64,000 nucleotides of DNA from Ignavibacteriales bacterium (GTDB taxonomy: Bacteria; Bacteroidota; Ignavibacteria; Ignavibacteriales; Ignavibacteriaceae). Position 1 is the first letter of the stretch; each line of letters begins with the position of its first letter. The stretch spans positions 310,001 to 374,000 of the forward strand of contig JADJNX010000002.1 in assembly GCA_016714125.1 (NCBI GenBank), given 5' to 3'. Under the pieces are notes generated by a model that was given only the letters and a program-made list of their open reading frames with translations, was not told the DNA's origin and ran no database searches. A program made the translations under genes and the position numbers. Of the stretch, positions 60,082 to 64,000 are shown one piece after another.

Positions 60082-61062
60082 CTAATCCCAATTTCCGTTC
60101 TTCACAACCCCCATGTATCCAGTTACAACCTTTCGTGTTGAGTCGAAAATTTGATAGTCTTTTTCCAGATCATATTTTGCAGGATTGTGGGGTCTTGTAG
60201 TGATTAAAGTTTCATGTACACACCATTTTGCACCCGGATTACAACCACTGTTTTTAGCTATATATTTATAAAGTTTTGTTTTATCGTCAAATTCTGTTTT
60301 TACCTTTTTTGCTTCGTGAGCCATTCCTGATTCGGTCCCTGTTTGTGCATCAACTGCATAGAATGAATAAATTTGTTTTAAATTCTTGACCATCCCCTCT
60401 ACAAGCGAATATCCTTTTGGGATCCCCAACTCCCCGTCCAGCATAATGTAATTTATCTTGTTTTTCGTGATTCCCTCAGGATCGAGAATCTCCAATTTTC
60501 TCATGTTCATTTTTTTTGTTATAGGGTCATCACCACCCAAATAAAGATAATCAAACATTTGATGCGCCGGAAACACCCCACTCGAATGGACAATCAAAAA
60601 TGTTTCATTCAAGTCATATTCTTGATAAGCAGCCACAAATCTTTTTGTCATTTCCTTGATATCTATCTCCCGGGAATCATAAAACTCTTCCACCGGACCT
60701 TTAACAACTATTATCAAACCGATGTTAAATTCCATTAACTTTGATTTGTAGAGCTCTTCCGTCCACTTTTCAACCCATTTTAATTTTGCACCCATTCCAC
60801 CCATAGTAATCAATACATTTTTCCCTTTCATCTGTTCCTTTGAAAAAGGGTAAATGAAAGATATTTGATCCTTACCAATCGTGTCACTCCAAACGACTTC
60901 CAAATCACTTTTTCCAACAATAACTGATGTATCCTGAAATCGGCTGTTAAGAACTTCAACCGGGGGATTTGGTTCTCGAGACACACCAAAAAACAGCGTG
61001 ATAAGCGCAATGAAGGTGATTATAAGAAGTGGGATACTCTTTTTCAAAGTGTTCTTTTTCAA
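60082..61062 (-). CDS. Orphan membrane-anchored protein, possibly alpha/beta fold
   Basis: 326 residues. One N-terminal helix (IPLLIITFIALITLFFGV) then a globular region. I recognise no family. Strands and turns such as KNVLITMGGMGAKLKWVEKW, IGLIIVVKGPVEEFYD, ETFLIVHSSGVFPAHQMFDY and INYIMLDGELGIPKGY alternate like an alpha/beta-hydrolase core, with Ser in HSSGV at the elbow position, but the classical G-x-S-x-G is not present. Two Cys near the C-terminus (SGCNPGAKWCVHET) may form a disulfide. It is between two divergent plus-strand genes and is alone on its strand. Confidence 0.7.
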   Translation of the reverse strand: MKKNTLKKSIPLLIITFIALITLFFGVSREPNPPVEVLNSRFQDTSVIVGKSDLEVVWSDTIGKDQISFIYPFSKEQMKGKNVLITMGGMGAKLKWVEKWTEELYKSKLMEFNIGLIIVVKGPVEEFYDSREIDIKEMTKRFVAAYQEYDLNETFLIVHSSGVFPAHQMFDYLYLGGDDPITKKMNMRKLEILDPEGITKNKINYIMLDGELGIPKGYSLVEGMVKNLKQIYSFYAVDAQTGTESGMAHEAKKVKTEFDDKTKLYKYIAKNSGCNPGAKWCVHETLITTRPHNPAKYDLEKDYQIFDSTRKVVTGYMGVVKNGNWD

Positions 61063-61194
61063 TTTTTAATTATTCAAAAACCAATATTAAAATATTTCCT
61101 ATTCAGAGCAATACTGCGTGTGTTATTCCCCCTTTGTGACTTCAAGAGTTTGATGTAAATTGAGTATCCATTTTCAACAAAAATCAAAACAACC

Positions 61195-61926
61195 TTGATC
61201 CAATTTAAAGACCTGACTAAAAAATTTGGCAGTTTTACGGCTGTCAACTCGATTGACCTTCACATCAGAAAAGGTTCACTCTACGGATTCCTCGGACCAA
61301 ACGGTGCAGGAAAATCAACGACAATAAAGATGCTTACGGGGATTTATTCCCTGAGCGGTGGGGATATAGTGGTGGATGGAATAAGCATCCTTAAAGAACC
61401 ACAAAAGATCAAAATGATCACGGGCTACATTCCCGATCAGCCATATCTTTATGACCGGTTAACCGGGAAAGAATTCCTTTTTTTCTGCGGTGGGTTGTTT
61501 GGACTCGAAAAAAAGAATGTGAAATTGCGCATCGATGAAATGATAGAAACCCTGAAACTTGGGGACTGGCTCAACAAACGGACAGAAGAATACTCCCAGG
61601 GAATGAAACAGAGAGTTGCCATCGCATCCGCATTTCTCCATCACCCACAACTTATAATTCTCGATGAACCTATGGTTGGTCTCGATCCCCAATCGGCTGT
61701 TTTGGTTAAACAGTTTCTGAAACGAAAATCGGAGGAAGGGATAACCGTATTTATGTCAACCCACTCACTTAATGTGGTTGAGGAAATCTGCACCGATGTG
61801 GGGATAATCAACAAAGGGAAAATTATATTTTCCGGTGGATTGGATGAACTCCTTTCGATGAAAAATGAACTGTCTCATAATTTTGAAACTCTGTTTATTG
61901 AGTTAACTTCTGAAAATCAGAATTAA
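61195..61926 (+). CDS. ABC transporter ATP-binding protein
   Basis: 243 residues. Walker A GFLGPNGAGKSTTIK, Q-loop GYIPDQPYLY, signature EYSQGMKQRVAIA (SQGMK form), Walker B LIILDEPMVGLDP and H-loop STHSLN. This is the CcmA/NatA-like drug-export group. No ATG lies at the expected start; the frame opens with TTG at 61195 without a clear ribosome site, so the start is the least sure part. The permease gene follows directly after the stop (ATG at 61927), so they make one transporter. Confidence 0.93.
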   Translation: MIQFKDLTKKFGSFTAVNSIDLHIRKGSLYGFLGPNGAGKSTTIKMLTGIYSLSGGDIVVDGISILKEPQKIKMITGYIPDQPYLYDRLTGKEFLFFCGGLFGLEKKNVKLRIDEMIETLKLGDWLNKRTEEYSQGMKQRVAIASAFLHHPQLIILDEPMVGLDPQSAVLVKQFLKRKSEEGITVFMSTHSLNVVEEICTDVGIINKGKIIFSGGLDELLSMKNELSHNFETLFIELTSENQN

Positions 61927-63585
61927 ATGCAACAAATCCTCCACATTATCCTGTATAAAATTCTTGCTTTCATAAAACCCGAAATGGATTTTTCACTTCG
62001 CGGAATTGTGAAAAGTGTCGGGAGTACTGTGGTTTATGCAGGTTTTGCTGCCGGAGCATTTATTGTTGCTCTCAGAGCTCTCGATTTTTTATTGATAGAG
62101 CAAAGAATTGGACTTTTCCTGCTCCACAGATTTATCTCAATTGTGCTGTTTATTTTCTTTCTCTCTGTTAATGTTGGCAATATTGTGGTTTCATATTCCA
62201 CCCTCTTTCGATCTCCTGAAGTTGCTTTTTTGTTAACAAAACCGATTAACCCCGTCAGAATTTTTGTGATTAAGTTTTTTGACAACTTTTTCTACAGCTC
62301 CGGCACCCTGCTAATGGTCCTTGTAGCACTCCTTACAGGGTTCACCTGGTACTTTAAAATCAATGTTTTTTATTCCCTGATCCTCTTCCTTTTCAATTTT
62401 TTACCGTTTATGCTCTCTGCCGGGCTCCTCGGGGTTCTGCTTCTGTTGCTTCTGATCAATACAACATTAAAATTTGGATTCAGGAAGGTGGTTTCGGTTC
62501 TCGCTCTGGGGTATATAACCATCATAATAGTGTTCTTCCAACTTTCGTCACCTATGGATACCGTAATTGGGGTGATGAAGTTTTTCCCAAATGTTGATGG
62601 ATATTTCGCCAATCTTATTCCTGCATATATTAAATTTCTTCCAAATAACTGGCTCGCCGAATCAATGTTTTGGATGGCAAAAGGCGAAATTCAGCAGGCA
62701 ATCCCCTACATGGTTCTTCAGGTTTCTCTTTCACTTGTTCTCCTGATTATTGTAGTATTGGTCGGGAAAGCAAATTACCTGAAAACATGGCATAAATCGA
62801 TCGATTTTCAGGAAAACACCCGCAAAAAAGCAGAAGGATCAAAAGTCTTTTCATTTGAAAAACCTTCGATATTTAAGAATCCCCTTACCGATGTTTTGTT
62901 AAAAAGGATTTTCATCTTTTCATTCGTGAACCGGCACAGATAATTCACTTTTCGGTTCTGTTTTTCCTGATACTTGTCTTTGTATCAAGCCTGCCGGGCC
63001 TCTCGATGATGGCGTCCAAACGGGTTGTGCTCTTCACTTTTGTTTTTCTGGCAGTTTATATATTTAACATCTTTTTTATAATCACAATCTCACTCCGTTA
63101 TGTTTTCCTTTGGTCAGCATGGAGGGAAATGTGATCTGGAAGATAAAATCTGCACCAATTGATACAAGTAAACTGCTAAACCGAAGACTTGCAACACCAC
63201 TGTTGGTTATCATGTTGTTGTCTCAATTCATGTCAATTTTTATCGTGGGGAGGTTTTCTGCCCATCTGATTATTCCGATGGCAGTTGTTTCGTTTGCATC
63301 CACATTTTTTCTTGCGATGATGAGTTTTGGAATGGGTGGTCTGTTTATCAATTTAAAGGAAAAAAACCCTGTAAGACTTTCATCTTCACAGGGAGCATCA
63401 ATTTCATTTTTGTTCAGTATGATCTATCTTGTCCTGCTGATAATTCTTCTCTTTATCCCTCTCTCAGATTTTTTCACGGGCTACCTTCGCCACAGAATTT
63501 ATGAAACCGCCGCCGTTTATAAAATTTCGGAATCATTTTGATCATCTCCTTATTGGCGGGTATCTATTTTATCGGATTGGAGTGA
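61927..63585 (+). CDS. ABC transporter permease, three frameshifts
   Basis: About 550 residues, 12 or more hydrophobic helices, of the ABC-2/putative exporter type; partner of the ATPase just upstream. The frame breaks three times by a missing base: near 62908 (KRDFHLFIREPAQIIHFSV), 63103 (RYVFPLVSMEGNVIW) and 63538 (SESFLIISLLAGIYF), after which it ends at 63585. The restored protein is continuous. Marks: FKINVFYSLILFLFNFLP, and a late SMEGNVIWKIKSAP typical of the 'putative ABC exporter' family. Substrate unknown. Confidence 0.82.
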
Positions 63586-63668
63586 GGTCGTTAGAGAAGG
63601 ATGTTTGAGGGAGATTATTTACCCTGAGAACCCCTTTTGTTCGGTTCCCTATAGACAAGCTTTATGAC

Positions 63669-63711
63669 CAAAAAAAAGGACAATCCGCCACCCAAATGGC
63701 AAGATTGTCCT
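63669..63711 (-). terminator. Terminator of the partial right-end gene
   Basis: 9-bp stem aggacaatc / gattgtcct enclosing a 17-base loop that holds a second small stem (gcca/tggc), then seven T on the minus strand. Confidence 0.8.
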
Positions 63712-63736
63712 GAAATTTTAAGCTAAAAAAGTTAGA

Positions 63737-64000
63737 CTATGCAGAGCAATCGCAGTCGTCCGTCAAAACTAAGTACCATTTTTTGTCGATTTTTGCAAAA
63801 TAGAATTGTTTTACGATCCACTTATCAAAGAGAATAACAACTTTCATAACCTGAGCTGATTTAAATTTGGCCGGGAGGGAAAATGCCACAGCTTTCTCTT
63901 TTTCATGATCCCAGTACTGAGGAAACTTTTTGAGTTTTTCATAATAAACACCATTTTTGTCCTTTGACTCTTCACAAGTCCCTTTTTAGGCATTTTTTCG
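63737..64000 (-). CDS. Partial gene at window edge, unknown product
   Basis: At least 82 residues open to 63985, ending in WYLVLTDDCDCSA. The segment EKLKKFPQYWDHEKEKAVAF and KIDKKWYLVL look like real coding sequence with a tryptophan/lysine-rich beta pattern. In-frame TAA at 63986-63988 lies in an A/G run; restoring one base joins it to PKKG upstream, so the gene most likely continues beyond the window. No family recognised. Terminator follows on the minus strand. Confidence 0.55.

Overview
The window is AT-rich, gene-dense bacterial DNA that looks like a free-living member of the Bacteroidota/Chlorobiota/Ignavibacteriota group, most like Ignavibacteria. The support is: an ExbB-ExbD-ExbD-TonB operon, a TonB-dependent receptor with an N-terminal carboxypeptidase-regulatory-like domain, a phosphate-binding-like lipoprotein next to a TPR protein, a tricorn-type protease, DUF2752 and TM2 proteins, ArsM, and two promoter candidates of the Bacteroidetes form (TTG, 20 bases, TAnnTTTA). 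This assignment is inference; no rRNA or marker tree is available here.

The sequence quality matters for every reader. About thirty single-base indels, mostly in or beside homopolymers, break otherwise conserved genes, and three genes carry an in-frame stop. I have given full reconstructed gene spans and named each break. The pattern suggests uncorrected long-read sequence rather than mass gene decay.

Layout. 1-10 kb: a 7TM-type histidine kinase, a fluoride channel with DUF190, a GH3 beta-glucosidase, and two large hybrid kinases. 10-16 kb: small membrane proteins, DUF2461, a UbiA prenyltransferase, an internally duplicated membrane protein, initiator tRNA-Met and another PAS kinase. 16-31 kb: mostly peptide and protein turnover (VanX-like dipeptidase, M14 carboxypeptidase, tricorn-like protease, S9 peptidase) plus a TerB-like protein, a TPR/PBP/membrane trio, a GAF regulator, MsrA and a TIGR00266 protein. 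31-40 kb: TonB-dependent receptor and TetR regulator, an arsR-arsM unit with a clear operator, tRNA-Arg, the Ton motor operon and a sodium-pump beta/gamma pair. 40-48 kb: a WD40 protein, a SpoT-like HD protein, a two-component pair and two paralogous secreted proteins. 48-59 kb: a long minus-strand run with a helicase-nuclease, a GlmU-like enzyme, an Spx/ArsC-like protein, RarA, an FtsB-like protein, Ddl, a class II aldolase, a Gfo/Idh/MocA oxidoreductase and MetF. 59-64 kb: MnmA, an orphan anchored protein, an ABC transporter and a partial gene.

Most content is housekeeping and envelope physiology. The most interesting candidates are the helicase-nuclease with a DUF4145/HEPN-like N-terminus and no visible Fe-S cysteines, the internally duplicated membrane protein, the pair of secreted paralogs, the HD-only SpoT-like protein, the arsR operator that sits exactly on the promoter -7 element, and a non-coding repeat made of related 'atccgtg' words. 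I see no CRISPR array, prophage or insertion sequence.
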